Part shown: positions 35,168 to 43,172 of the stretch, piece after piece
Layout: every line of letters begins with the position of its first letter
Numbering within the stretch: the first letter of the stretch is position 1
Assembly (NCBI RefSeq): GCF_001742165.1
Contig: NZ_CP016442.1
Location: 682,001 to 746,000 of the forward strand
DNA from: Burkholderia stabilis
GTDB taxonomy: Bacteria; Pseudomonadota; Gammaproteobacteria; Burkholderiales; Burkholderiaceae
Direction: 5' to 3'
Length of the DNA stretch: 64,000 nt
Translations under genes and position numbers: made by a program
The notes under the pieces: model-generated
What the model saw: only the letters and a program-made list of their open reading frames with translations
What the model was told of the DNA's origin: nothing
Databases searched by the model: none

Positions 35168-36133
35168 CTAGCGCTGTGCGCCGGCTCGTCTGGTACGCGC
35201 AGGCTTCGCCTGCTTGACGGGCGCGCGCTCCAGATGCTCGACGAGAAAATCCACGAACACGCGCACGCGCGAGGACAGAAAGCGCGCATGCGGGTACAGC
35301 AGCATGAACGGCCGCGACCGACCCCCAAGGCCGGGCAGGATCTCCACGAGCGTACCGACGCGAAGATCCTGCTCGACGATGAAGCGATAAGTCTGGAACA
35401 GGCCCGCACCACTGCGAGCGAGCGTCACGCCGGCGAGGACATCGCCCGACGTGCCGTAGTGGCCGGTCGTTGCGACATCGATCTCGTCCGATCCATCGTC
35501 GAATAGCCAGAGAACCGGCCGCCCGCTGCTCGGCAGCTCGAACTGGATGCATTCGTGCGCATGGAGTTCGTCGATGGCGGTCGGCGTGCCGGCGCGCTTC
35601 AGGTAGCCGGGCGTTGCGACGATCACGAGTTCCGCGTCCTCCAGCTTGCGCGCGACCAGGTTCGAATCGGCCGGCGCGCGGCCACGGATCGCGAGATCGA
35701 AGCCTTCCTCTGCGAAGTCGATGTTGCGGTTGCTCAGGTGGGATTCGACATGCACGTCCGGGTAGCGCTCACGAAACGCGGGCAGCAGCGGCAGCACGCG
35801 ATAGTGCCCGTACGGCGTCGGCATGCTGATCCGGAGCACGCCGGCGGGCGTGGCTTGCTGGCCGGTCGCTTCGCGTTCCGCGTCGACGAGCTGCGACAGC
35901 GCATCGCGGCATTGCTCGAAATAGCGCCGACCGGAATCGGTCAGGCGGATCTGCCGCGTCGTGCGCACGAACAGCCGCACGCCGAGACGCTCCTCGAGCC
36001 GCGCTACCGACCGGCTGACCGCGGCCGGCGTGACGCTCGCCGCGGTTGCTGCAAGCGTGAAGCTGCCGAGTTCGGCGGCAAGACAGAACAGCTCGATGCT
36101 GCCCAGCAGCAGGTCGTCGAATTTTCGTTGCAT
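35168..36133 (-). CDS. LysR-family regulator (CrgA/DhcR-like)
   Basis: The 321-residue protein has the HTH ATAASVTPAAVSRSVARLEERLGVRLF and an effector domain of the common PBP2_CrgA type (PAGVLRISMPTPYGHYRVLP). ATG 36133 is chosen over a frame open to 36187. The basic tail KQAKPARTRRAGAQR is unusual. It is divergent from ridA (213 bp apart) and convergent with the SDR gene; either could be a target. Confidence 0.88.
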   Translation of the reverse strand: MQRKFDDLLLGSIELFCLAAELGSFTLAATAASVTPAAVSRSVARLEERLGVRLFVRTTRQIRLTDSGRRYFEQCRDALSQLVDAEREATGQQATPAGVLRISMPTPYGHYRVLPLLPAFRERYPDVHVESHLSNRNIDFAEEGFDLAIRGRAPADSNLVARKLEDAELVIVATPGYLKRAGTPTAIDELHAHECIQFELPSSGRPVLWLFDDGSDEIDVATTGHYGTSGDVLAGVTLARSGAGLFQTYRFIVEQDLRVGTLVEILPGLGGRSRPFMLLYPHARFLSSRVRVFVDFLVEHLERAPVKQAKPARTRRAGAQR

Positions 36134-36345
36134 GAGGCCGTTCCTGCCGTCTCCGGTGGGGCACGCGGTGAAGCAACGAGTGTGCACGAATATCGTGCGC
36201 GAAACCAGCCGGCACGTGCGGCGCGATTCGTTACATCGCGTCCCGGATCAATTGCGCCGACGACATTTACCGGTGTCGCCCGCATGACTAGAGTCACTGA
36301 CAGGCAACACCGATCGCCTTATCCATTTTCTCCAAGGAGAACGAT

Positions 36346-36810
36346 ATGACCGTCGAACGAAACCTGGCCGAACTCGGCCTCGCGTTACCCGAACCGCCGA
36401 ACCCGCTCGGCAGCTATACGGCCGTCAGCGAAGCCGGCAACCTGTTGTTCGTGTCGGGGCAACTGCCGCTCGCCGACGGCAGGGTCGCCTATACCGGCCG
36501 TGTCGGCGAGCAACTGAGCATCGATGAAGGTCGCGATGCCGCCCGCCTCGCGGCGCTGAATGTGCTCGCGCAGATTCGCCGGCATCTGGGCGGGTTCGAC
36601 CGCCTGCGCAAGATCGTACGCGTCGAGGGACATGTGAGCTCGGCTGACGGCTTTTTCGGACAGCCGACCGTGATCGATGGCGCGTCGGACCTGTTCGCTG
36701 CCGTGCTGGGCAGCAAGGCGGGACACGCGCGTTCGGCGTTCTCCCAGCGACAGTTGCCGGCCGATGCGGCTGTGATCCTCGTCGTGATTGCCGAGATCGA
36801 ACCGGTGTGA
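36346..36810 (+). CDS. RidA-family (YjgF/YER057c/UK114) protein
   Basis: The 154-residue protein has the RidA pattern LPEPPNPLGSYTAVSEAGNLLFVSGQLPL and later GHARSAFSQRQLPADAAVILVVIAEIEPV. In the second, the Arg that binds the substrate carboxylate in true enamine/imine deaminases sits in HARSAF. At 154 residues it belongs to the longer YjgH/Rid subgroup, for which deaminase activity is less certain. CAAGGAGAACG precedes the ATG. Confidence 0.88.
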   Translation: MTVERNLAELGLALPEPPNPLGSYTAVSEAGNLLFVSGQLPLADGRVAYTGRVGEQLSIDEGRDAARLAALNVLAQIRRHLGGFDRLRKIVRVEGHVSSADGFFGQPTVIDGASDLFAAVLGSKAGHARSAFSQRQLPADAAVILVVIAEIEPV

Positions 36811-36977
36811 CCTGTCGACCATCCTGGGGGCGGCAATCACGGACCGCCGGGGTTGTCGCCCGCCCCACCCGGCATGCATTGTGTGTCCCCGGCACATCGA
36901 ATATCAGGAGTCGATCGTCTGGAAGCTTTGCCCAGCAAGGCCCGACGCATTCCAGATACATTGATATACAAAATATC

Positions 36978-37053
36978 GTACGCGATTTAATCGAACGCGC
37001 TTGACATGAATGGTCGCTGCGACGAAACTTCGTCGTACGCGATTGAATCGCAT
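36978..37053. promoter_or_regulatory. ohr promoter flanked by two OhrR-like boxes
   Basis: Box 1 GTACGCGATTTAATCG (36978-36993) lies just upstream of a consensus -35 TTGACA (37001-37006). Box 2 GTACGCGATTGAATCGCAT (37035-37053) overlaps the start of transcription, expected after a weak -10 GAAACT (37024-37029, 17-bp spacer). Both contain GCGATT-N-AATCG palindromic cores. The same TCGTACGCGAT core occurs before the OhrR-like gene at 40165-40175. Confidence 0.75.
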
Positions 37054-37083
37054 CTGAAGAAAACCAGCCAACTGACGGAGCAA

Positions 37084-37506
37084 ATGATGAGCAAGATCGA
37101 AAAAGTGCTGTACACGGGCAAGACGCATACGACTTCGGGTGGCCGTGATGGCTCGGCCCGCAGTTCCGACGGCCGCCTCGACATCCAGTTGTCGTCGCCG
37201 GGCAGCGCCGGTAATGGCACCAACCCGGAGCAGCTGTTCGCGGCCGGTTGGTCGGCCTGTTTCATCGGTGCGATGCAGCTTGCGGCGCGTGCCGCGAAAG
37301 TGACGCTGCCGGCCGATCTCGCTGTCGACGCGGAAGTGGATCTCGGCACGGGCGGCGACGCGTATTTCCTGCAGGCCCGCCTGAACGTGAGCGTGCCGGG
37401 GCTTGATCGCGACGTCGCGCAGCGCATCGTCGATGCCGCGCACCAGACCTGCCCGTATTCGAAGGCGACGCGCGGCAACATCGACGTCGACATCCGACTT
37501 GCATGA
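37084..37506 (+). CDS. ohr: Organic hydroperoxide resistance protein Ohr
   Basis: The 140-residue OsmC/Ohr-fold peroxidase contains the two redox cysteines in GWSACFIGAMQ (about residue 61) and HQTCPYSKATRGNIDV (about residue 124), and the Arg of the active site. It reduces fatty acid and other organic hydroperoxides in the cytoplasm using lipoylated proteins. The promoter carries two boxes shared with the gene of an OhrR-like repressor 2.6 kb away. ATG 37084 (MMSKIEK) or 37087 are both possible starts. Confidence 0.93.
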   Translation: MMSKIEKVLYTGKTHTTSGGRDGSARSSDGRLDIQLSSPGSAGNGTNPEQLFAAGWSACFIGAMQLAARAAKVTLPADLAVDAEVDLGTGGDAYFLQARLNVSVPGLDRDVAQRIVDAAHQTCPYSKATRGNIDVDIRLA

Positions 37507-37569
37507 ACGTTGCACCGGGCGGCCGATGCGCCGCCCGCCGAATTCCCGATTCCTTTCCAACTGAGGTGA

Positions 37570-37899
37570 ATGATGAATACCCGACTGATCGCCGCCCTTT
37601 TCGTCGCTGTTTCGGCTTCCGTTGCCGCACCGGCGTTCGCCAACGAAACCACCGTGACGCGTGCGCAGGTGCGCGCCGAACTGGTCCAGCTTCAAACGGC
37701 CGGATACCCGCTGAATCGCGCCACCGACGCGACCTATCCGAACGATCTGCAGGCCGCGCTGACGCAGATCCATGCGGCCGACGCCGTCGCGGCCAACGAG
37801 CAGGCTTCCGGCTACGGCGGTAACGGCGATGTGGCAACGCAATCGGGCCGCTGGCATGCCGTCAGTGTGGCTGACCGCTCGGTGTATTTCGGTCATTGA
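37570..37899 (+). CDS. DUF4148 exported protein, copy 1 of 3
   Basis: The 109-residue protein starts with a Sec signal (TRLIAALFVAVSASVAAPAFA) and has the DUF4148 core TRAQVRAELVQLQTAGYPLN followed by YPNDLQAALTQIHA. DUF4148 proteins are small, abundant in Burkholderiales and without known function; they are expected in the periplasm. It ends VYFGH, like the other two copies. GAGGTG precedes the ATG. It follows ohr by 63 bp and may be transcribed with it. Confidence 0.88.
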   Translation: MMNTRLIAALFVAVSASVAAPAFANETTVTRAQVRAELVQLQTAGYPLNRATDATYPNDLQAALTQIHAADAVAANEQASGYGGNGDVATQSGRWHAVSVADRSVYFGH

Positions 37900-37957
37900 G
37901 CGCCGCGTGCCGATACGTGAGCCCTGAATCCTTTCTATTCCTGATATGTCGAGGTGA

Positions 37958-38287
37958 ATGATGAAAACCCAACTGATCGCTGCCCTTCTCGTTGCCGTTT
38001 CCGCTTCCGTTGCCGCTCCGGCGTTTGCCGATGAAGCCGGCGTGTCCCGTGCGCAAGTGCGCGCCGAACTGGTTCAGCTCGAACAAGCCGGCTACCGGCC
38101 GGGCCGCGCGAACGATCCGCACTACCCGGACGACCTGCAGGCTGCGCTGACGCGCATCCACGCGAACGACGCCGTGGCGGCCGAAGCATCGGTATCCGGT
38201 TATGGCAGCGATGCCGGCGCGGCTACGCAGTCGGGCAGCCGGCCCGCGACGCGCATCGCCGAGCGCTCGATCTACTTCGGCCATTGA
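37958..38287 (+). CDS. DUF4148 exported protein, copy 2 of 3
   Basis: The same 109-residue layout as its neighbours: signal peptide (KTQLIAALLVAVSASVAAPAFA), core SRAQVRAELVQLEQAGYRPG and YPDDLQAALTRIHANDAV, end IYFGH. The differences from copy 1 lie mostly in the linker after the core, so the array arose by tandem duplication followed by divergence. GAGGTGA lies before the ATG, as in the other copies. Confidence 0.88.
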   Translation: MMKTQLIAALLVAVSASVAAPAFADEAGVSRAQVRAELVQLEQAGYRPGRANDPHYPDDLQAALTRIHANDAVAAEASVSGYGSDAGAATQSGSRPATRIAERSIYFGH

Positions 38288-38361
38288 GCGAAACCGTGAA
38301 CGGCGCCGATTGCCGGCGTGCGGTACGCAATCCCTGAATTCCCTTTTTCTTGTCGAGGTAA

Positions 38362-38691
38362 ATGATGAAGACCCAACTGATCGCCGCACTTCTTGTCGCC
38401 GTATCGGCCTCCGTTGCCGCACCGGCATTCGCCAGCGAAACCACCGTGACGCGCGCGCAGGTGCGTGCGGAGCTGGCCGCGCTCCAACAGGCCGGCTACC
38501 TGCCGAACCGCCCCAACGATCCGAACTATCCGGACAATCTCCAGGCAGCACTGAGCCGGATTCACGGCAACAGCGCCGGTGCGGCCGATACGATGGCGTC
38601 CGGTTACGGCAACGACGCGGACGGCGCGGCGCAGTCCGGCAGCCGAAGCGCGGTTCGCCCCGCCGAGCGCTCGATCTATTTCGGTCATTGA
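38362..38691 (+). CDS. DUF4148 exported protein, copy 3 of 3
   Basis: The third tandem paralogue has signal KTQLIAALLVAVSASVAAPAFA, nearly identical to copy 2, core TRAQVRAELAALQQAGYLPN and YPDNLQAALSRIHGN, end IYFGH. It is followed at 40 bp by a long inverted repeat with a T run, which closes the ohr-DUF4148 block. The conserved end suggests selection on the C-terminal aromatic residue. Confidence 0.88.
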   Translation: MMKTQLIAALLVAVSASVAAPAFASETTVTRAQVRAELAALQQAGYLPNRPNDPNYPDNLQAALSRIHGNSAGAADTMASGYGNDADGAAQSGSRSAVRPAERSIYFGH

Positions 38692-38730
38692 GTGCTGGAC
38701 GACGGAATCGGCCGTCCACATTCGTCAAAC

Positions 38731-38764
38731 AAAGCGTATGCGATGTAATCGCATACGCTTTTTA
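38731..38764 (+). terminator. Terminator-like inverted repeat that also resembles an OhrR box
   Basis: AAAGCGTATGCGAT-GTA-ATCGCATACGCTTT is a perfect 14-bp inverted repeat followed by TTT, suited to terminate transcription in either direction. The inner part GTATGCGATGTAATCGCAT matches box 2 of the ohr promoter at 16 of 19 positions, so it might instead, or also, bind the repressor. Confidence 0.7.
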
Positions 38765-38919
38765 TACTTGCGGCACCGTGGTCTGTCACGACGTTTCCCG
38801 TCCATGAATCGATCGTCTGGCGTGAAGCACTCGGCAACGCACCCGCGCACCCGGCGCGACCTGCCCGGCCGATCCGGTCTATCCTGTGCGACACGAAATC
38901 TTCAAGCGAGGAGCAGACG

Positions 38920-39636
38920 ATGCAGGACGCAACGACCGGAAGTACAACAGGCGGTGCGCACCCACTCGACCATGTGGTCTGGAACGCGCTCACCGGCAGG
39001 CAGCGCCGCTTCGCGCTGGGCAACGACCGTGCGATGCGGTTTCCGGCGGCCGTTGCCCCGTTCGGCGCGATCGCCGACACGAGCGCGGCATCGCTCGACG
39101 CACTGCGCGAGCTGATCGTCACGCATGGGCCGGTGGCGCTGGTCACGCCGGGCGGGATCGAAACGCCGTCGGGGCTATCGGCGATCCGGCGCGCGCCGCT
39201 GCTGCAAATGATCTGGCAAGGCACGCTCGATCCGGCGTATGAAACGGAGCATGTCCGGCTCGCCGAAGCCGACGTGCCGGACATGCTCGCACTGACCACG
39301 GCCGCGCAGCCCGGCCCGTTCGGGCCGCGCACGATCGAGCTGGGCGACTATATCGGCGTGCGCAGCGAAGGCCGGCTGGCCGCGATGGCCGGCGAGCGGA
39401 TGCGGGTGGACGGGCATACCGAGATCAGTGCCGTCTGCGTGGATGCCGCGTTTCGGCGGCAAGGGTTGGCGGCGCGACTGATCCGGTCATTGATTACAGC
39501 GATCGGCGCACGCGCGGAAACCCCGTTCCTGCACGTCCTCACGACGAACCAGGTCGCGATCGAGCGCTACCTCGCACTCGGTTTCATCGTGCGCCGCGAG
39601 ATGAACCTGCTGGTGCTGGGCGACGCGCAGGCGTGA
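38920..39636 (+). CDS. GNAT-family N-acetyltransferase
   Basis: The 238-residue protein has a C-terminal GNAT (FR47-like) domain with the acetyl-CoA loop VCVDAAFRRQGLAARLIRSL and the closing NQVAIERYLALGFIVRREMN. The N-terminal 110 residues form a degenerate GNAT-like half, as in double-domain members. Substrate not predictable. ATG 38920 follows GAGGAGCAGACG. Convergent with the MarR gene. Confidence 0.85.
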   Translation: MQDATTGSTTGGAHPLDHVVWNALTGRQRRFALGNDRAMRFPAAVAPFGAIADTSAASLDALRELIVTHGPVALVTPGGIETPSGLSAIRRAPLLQMIWQGTLDPAYETEHVRLAEADVPDMLALTTAAQPGPFGPRTIELGDYIGVRSEGRLAAMAGERMRVDGHTEISAVCVDAAFRRQGLAARLIRSLITAIGARAETPFLHVLTTNQVAIERYLALGFIVRREMNLLVLGDAQA

Positions 39637-39662
39637 CGACGCAGGGCGCCGCCGCCCTGCGT

Positions 39663-40118
39663 TTATTCTTCGGTGGAGTGAATCAGGTTGGCGCGCAGCG
39701 TGACGATCGCCTTCTGCATCTTCGCGAATTCGTCCGGCTTCAACCCGGTGGCTTCGACCAGATTCATGTCGAGCCCCTTCTCGCGCACGCGGCGGCCGCT
39801 TTTCGTCAGGCTGACGAGCACCTGGCGCTCGTCCGACGGATCGCGGTGCCGCTCCAGGTAGCCCATCGCCTCGAGCTTCTTCAGGATCGGCGTCAGCGTA
39901 TTGGATTCGAGGAACAGCTTCTCGCCGAGCTGGCCGACCGTCTGGTTGTCCTGCTCCCACAGCGCGATGATCGTGATGTATTGCGTATATGTGAGGCCGA
40001 GCTCTTCGAGGATCGGCTTGTACGCCTTGCCGAACGCGAGGTTCGTCGAGTAGATCGCAAAACACAGGAACTCGGACAGCTTCGGCGCGGCGGTCGATGG
40101 TGCTTCGGTCGGTTTCAT
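39663..40118 (-). CDS. OhrR-like MarR-family redox regulator
   Basis: The 151-residue winged-helix repressor has LSEFLCFAIYSTNLAFGKAYKP, with the N-terminal reactive Cys (about residue 19) of OhrR proteins and the Tyr that stabilises its oxidised form. The recognition region is GEKLFLESNTLTPILKKLEAMGYLERHRDPSDERQV, split here by description only. Oxidation by organic peroxides should release DNA. A TCGTACGCGAT core lies before its own start and two before ohr, which supports an ohr/ohrR pair although 2.2 kb and five genes separate them. Confidence 0.87.
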   Translation of the reverse strand: MKPTEAPSTAAPKLSEFLCFAIYSTNLAFGKAYKPILEELGLTYTQYITIIALWEQDNQTVGQLGEKLFLESNTLTPILKKLEAMGYLERHRDPSDERQVLVSLTKSGRRVREKGLDMNLVEATGLKPDEFAKMQKAIVTLRANLIHSTEE

Positions 40119-40164
40119 GAACTTCCTCCAGCGACGCGGACGGCCGCAGATAGACGCATTATAT

Positions 40165-40175
40165 ATCGCGTACGA
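40165..40175 (-). promoter_or_regulatory. OhrR-like box before the MarR gene
   Basis: Read on the minus strand TCGTACGCGAT, identical to the cores of the two ohr promoter boxes, and 47 bp upstream of the MarR start within an A+T-rich patch. It suggests autoregulation. Confidence 0.65.
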
Positions 40176-40245
40176 TCTTATCGGAAGCATGATAATCGTT
40201 CTCGACGAACCGGCGGAGCGCTGCGAAGCGCCAGGATCGCCGCCG

Positions 40246-40389
40246 TCAGTCTTGCCGGTCCGTGCGCGGCCCGCGCCGTTTGCCGGTTTGCGGCCGGCTT
40301 GCCGTCAGCAGCGTGCATTGCACCGGGTGGGCGATTTCGGCCGCGAGCCCGCCCGCGGCAAACAGCACGATCATGAGCCAGCGTTTCAT
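40246..40389 (-). CDS. Small membrane protein coupled to the GFA enzyme gene
   Basis: Forty-seven residues: MKRWLMIVLFAAGGLAAEIA is a signal or membrane segment, followed by a basic tail. Its ATG overlaps the stop of the GFA gene as ATGA, implying translational coupling. No family recognised. It fills the space between the GFA gene and the MarR promoter. Confidence 0.5.
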   Translation of the reverse strand: MKRWLMIVLFAAGGLAAEIAHPVQCTLLTASRPQTGKRRGPRTDRQD

Positions 40390-40757
40390 GCGTCCTCCAC
40401 GACGGAGAGGCTCGCGCCGTTGGCGACCGTCGCGTCGAGCGCATACGGATCGATGCCGTCGAGGCAGCCGAGATTGACGCGCCAGCATGCGGGGTCCTTG
40501 CGCGTCTGATGAAACGGATAGACGCCGCAGCGGTTGCAGAAATAGTGACGGGCCGTGCGTGTGTTGAAGCGGTAGCACGTCAGCGCGCCCTCGCCTTCGA
40601 CGATCTTCAGGTCGGCGGCGGCGAACATCGGGCTCATCAGCGCGCCGCGCCGGCGGCACAGACTGCAGTTGCAGCGGACTGCCGGCGCAACAGCCGTCCT
40701 GACTTCGAATTTGACGGCCCCGCAATGGCAGGACCCGTTGAACCAGGTTGCAGACAT
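40386..40757 (-). CDS. GFA-family (CENP-V/GFA domain) zinc protein
   Basis: The 123-residue protein carries the zinc ligands of the GFA domain: GSCHCGAVKFEV (residues 9-20), RCNCSLCRRRGAL, and YFCNRCGVYPFHQTR. The family was named for glutathione-dependent formaldehyde activation, but the activity of small stand-alone members is uncertain. The stop overlaps the start of the small membrane protein gene. The start ATG 40757 follows GGAGCACGAC. Confidence 0.88.
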   Translation of the reverse strand: MSATWFNGSCHCGAVKFEVRTAVAPAVRCNCSLCRRRGALMSPMFAAADLKIVEGEGALTCYRFNTRTARHYFCNRCGVYPFHQTRKDPACWRVNLGCLDGIDPYALDATVANGASLSVVEDA

Positions 40758-40786
40758 GTCGTGCTCCTGAAGAGGTCATGCCTGCT

Positions 40787-41128
40787 TTATAGCGGACGCT
40801 CCAAGCTGCGTTGTATCGCGCTGTATCCGCTGGCCGTGCAGATACAGAACATTTCAAATCGGCGGTGGACGGCACCCGTTTCGAGGGCCGGCCGCCAACG
40901 GCTGCGCGCCCGGTGCGCGAGCACCGCGCGGGCCGCCGGCAGCGCACTCGTCACGCAGAACACCGAGTCGGCCATGTGCTCGATGCCGGCGACTTCCGCG
41001 GCACGAAGCTCGCGCTGCCACCGCCGTCGGCGCGGGGCCGCGAAGCTGAAGTGATGCGCGTCGCCGGTACGCCACGATGCCTGCAATGACATCGGGCGTA
41101 TCGGCTCGCGCTTTTTGCGCAGGCGCAT
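40787..41128 (-). CDS. Possible third gene of the kinase/ligase operon
   Basis: A 113-codon frame whose ATG overlaps the stop of the HD/kinase gene as TGATG. The product (MRLRKKREPIRPMSLQASWR...) is basic, with CVTSALPAARAVLAHRARSR, and no family recognised. Its codons do not show the strong third-position GC bias of its neighbours throughout, so it may be only the 3' trailer of the operon. Confidence 0.3.
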   Translation of the reverse strand: MRLRKKREPIRPMSLQASWRTGDAHHFSFAAPRRRRWQRELRAAEVAGIEHMADSVFCVTSALPAARAVLAHRARSRWRPALETGAVHRRFEMFCICTASGYSAIQRSLERPL

Positions 41129-42261
41129 CAGACCTCGTACCGCACCGCATGCGCCTCGGTGGGCAGCGGCAGATCCCAGCGCAGCAGCATCGCTTCGAGC
41201 GCGCGATTCGTTAGTGACGTGTCGCGCCGCGCATTGCGGCGCAACAGCTCCGCGCGCGGCTGTTCGAGGTAGACGAGCGTCACGTCGGCGTCGTACGCAT
41301 ACAGCAAGTCGAGCGTCTTCTTGCGCATCAGCGGCGACAGGTTCGTCGCGTTCCACACGAACGGCCGCCGGTCGCGCAACAGCGCCTTCGCGGCGTCCAC
41401 CGCATGGTGCGCGACGGCGCCCTCGTTCTGCCCGTGACGCAGCCCGAGCGCCTCGCGCGCATCGTCGAACGACACGACCGGCAGATCCGGATGATGCCGT
41501 GCGACCCACGTGTTCTTGCCCGACGCCGGCAGGCCCGACATCACGACGACCTGCGAGCCCGGCGTGCGGAACAGCGGATAGTCGGGATGCACGTCCGCGC
41601 CGCGGAAGTAGCTGAGCGCCGTGTGGGCATCGGCAAACGCGCGCGGTTGGCCGTAACAGCCCTCTTCCCGCGCCAGTTCGCGCAACAGCTCGATGTTGTC
41701 GAGCACGCGCTGCGTGTCGTCGCAGATGCGTCCGCGGATGTCGGCTTCGGCGAGCAGGCATAGCAGCGGAATGCTGACCTGCCACGACAGCTCACGCGCG
41801 ATGAATTCCGGCGTACCGCGGCGCGACCCGCTCATCGCGAAGAACGGCACCTGATGCACGCCGATCATCCGGCAGACCGCCTCGCGCACCGCGAACGGAA
41901 CGCCCGCGTCCCATAGCGCGATGCGCGCATCGATTGAGCCTTTGCGCGAGTGGCCGGGATGGCCGATCGCGCCGGTGACGGGATCGACGACGGTCGTGCT
42001 GTATTTCGCGATGTCGTGGAGCAGCGCGGCCAGGAACACGATTTCCTGGTCGGCGCGCGATGCGGCCCGATAGTCGGGCAACGCGAGCAGCGCATCGATC
42101 ACCATCATCGTATGCGTCCACACGTCCCCTTCGCCGTGATGTGCTGGCTCCTGCGGCGTCGTTTTCGCATGTTCGAGCGCGGGAAACGCCGCGAGACACG
42201 CGTGATAATCCGGCTGCTTGCCGGGTGCAGGCACGAGCGCCTGCAGATGTTCGTATTTCAT
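41128..42261 (-). CDS. HD-domain / P-loop polynucleotide kinase-like protein
   Basis: The 377-residue protein has an N-terminal HD phosphohydrolase domain (WTHTMMVIDALLALPD with His50, and LHDIAKYST with His82-Asp83) and a C-terminal P-loop kinase domain like the T4 Pnkp kinase (VVMSGLPASGKNTW, residues 239-252; SFDDAREALG; VWNATNLS; YLEQPRAELLRRNARRD). Such proteins can remodel RNA ends: the kinase phosphorylates 5'-OH and the HD part could remove a 2',3'-cyclic or 3' phosphate (inference). It lies directly after the RNA ligase gene, with a stable hairpin between. GGAG precedes ATG 42261. Confidence 0.85.
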   Translation of the reverse strand: MKYEHLQALVPAPGKQPDYHACLAAFPALEHAKTTPQEPAHHGEGDVWTHTMMVIDALLALPDYRAASRADQEIVFLAALLHDIAKYSTTVVDPVTGAIGHPGHSRKGSIDARIALWDAGVPFAVREAVCRMIGVHQVPFFAMSGSRRGTPEFIARELSWQVSIPLLCLLAEADIRGRICDDTQRVLDNIELLRELAREEGCYGQPRAFADAHTALSYFRGADVHPDYPLFRTPGSQVVVMSGLPASGKNTWVARHHPDLPVVSFDDAREALGLRHGQNEGAVAHHAVDAAKALLRDRRPFVWNATNLSPLMRKKTLDLLYAYDADVTLVYLEQPRAELLRRNARRDTSLTNRALEAMLLRWDLPLPTEAHAVRYEV

Positions 42262-42275
42262 GATCGAGACTCCTG

Positions 42276-42300
42276 TCGAAACGGCCTGCGGCCGTTTCGA
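42276..42300 (-). promoter_or_regulatory. Intercistronic hairpin between RNA ligase and kinase genes
   Basis: TCGAAACGGCC-TGC-GGCCGTTTCGA, a perfect 11-bp stem with a 3-nt loop. It begins 2 bp after the ligase stop and ends a few bases before the CAGGAG ribosome binding site of the kinase gene. There is no T run on the minus strand after it, so RNA stability or translational control fits better than termination. Confidence 0.7.
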
Positions 42301-42302
42301 AT

Positions 42303-43172
42303 TCATTTTTCCGCGGGCGCGGCCGGGATCGATGCCCACGTGACGGTCGGGCGCGATGCATACAGGTCGACACCCGGCGCGAGCAGGTTCGGGATGAACG
42401 GCTGCTCCGAGTGATGGCGCGCCGAATCGAGAATGGCCTGCACGAAATCGTGGCGCACCCACTTCAGGCGCGCGGTCGTCGCGTCGTCCGTTTCGACTTT
42501 CACATAGAGCCCTTCCGAGCGCTCCGACTTGTCGCATTGCTGCCAGGCGCGCACGAGGTCGAGCCCTTGCCGCCGGACGGTTTCCTCGAATGCGCGGCGC
42601 CAGTCCGGCGTCTTCGCGAGCGACGGGCCGAGCAGCGCCTTCAGGTCGGCCAGCCGCGCCGGCGCGATGCCCTCGTACAGCACGGGCACCGACAGAACGG
42701 GCCCGTCGGCGAGCAGCGCGCGGCGCGCGGGCGTCGACAGGAAGCGGTTCGTCGCACGGTCGAACACGTCGAACTCGAAGAAGTGATGCGGCAAGGCGTC
42801 GTAGAACACCGCGTGCTTCTTGCTCATCGTCTCGCCGTACATCACGTAGCGATCCTGGAGGCGCTCGAGCAGCCAGCCCGTGTGCGCGGCGGCCCACGTC
42901 TTCACGAAACCGAACTGCCGTTCGCGGCCACCGCCGGCCAGATAGTGGCCGCGCGACTGCAGCAGCAGTTCGCCTGCCGGGCTGAAGCTGATGCCCGTGT
43001 TCGCGCCGTCGAGTTTTTCCTCGACGACGAGGCGTGCGCCCGCAAGGGTGCGATAAGGAATGTGGTTGTGACCTTCGTCACCGTCCTGCAGGCGCGAACC
43101 TTCAAGGTGCGGCGTGCGCGGATAGCGGGCGAGGTCGAGCGATTGCGCGTAGGCGCGAAAATCCAGCGTCAT
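42303..43172 (-). CDS. ATP-dependent RNA ligase (Rnl family)
   Basis: The 289-residue nucleotidyltransferase has ligase motif I EEKLDGAN with the AMP-accepting Lys53. Motif III-like HHFFEFDVFD, motif IV EGLYVKVE and motif V RLKWVR follow in order. This fits RNA ligases that join 3'-OH to 5'-phosphate ends. First gene of an operon with the HD/kinase protein, which could prepare such ends, and divergent from rtcB-prfH. The start ATG 43172 is followed by MTLDFRAYAQ, and GGAG-like AGAAAG is the ribosome binding site. Confidence 0.88.
   Translation of the reverse strand: MTLDFRAYAQSLDLARYPRTPHLEGSRLQDGDEGHNHIPYRTLAGARLVVEEKLDGANTGISFSPAGELLLQSRGHYLAGGGRERQFGFVKTWAAAHTGWLLERLQDRYVMYGETMSKKHAVFYDALPHHFFEFDVFDRATNRFLSTPARRALLADGPVLSVPVLYEGIAPARLADLKALLGPSLAKTPDWRRAFEETVRRQGLDLVRAWQQCDKSERSEGLYVKVETDDATTARLKWVRHDFVQAILDSARHHSEQPFIPNLLAPGVDLYASRPTVTWASIPAAPAEK

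Noticed and set aside
40199..40230. GAGCGCTGCGAAGCGCC near the MarR promoter as a sixth copy of the TGAA hairpin
   Set aside because: The loop and stem lengths differ from the kgu hairpins and no outer stem pairs, so it is probably chance in GC-rich DNA.
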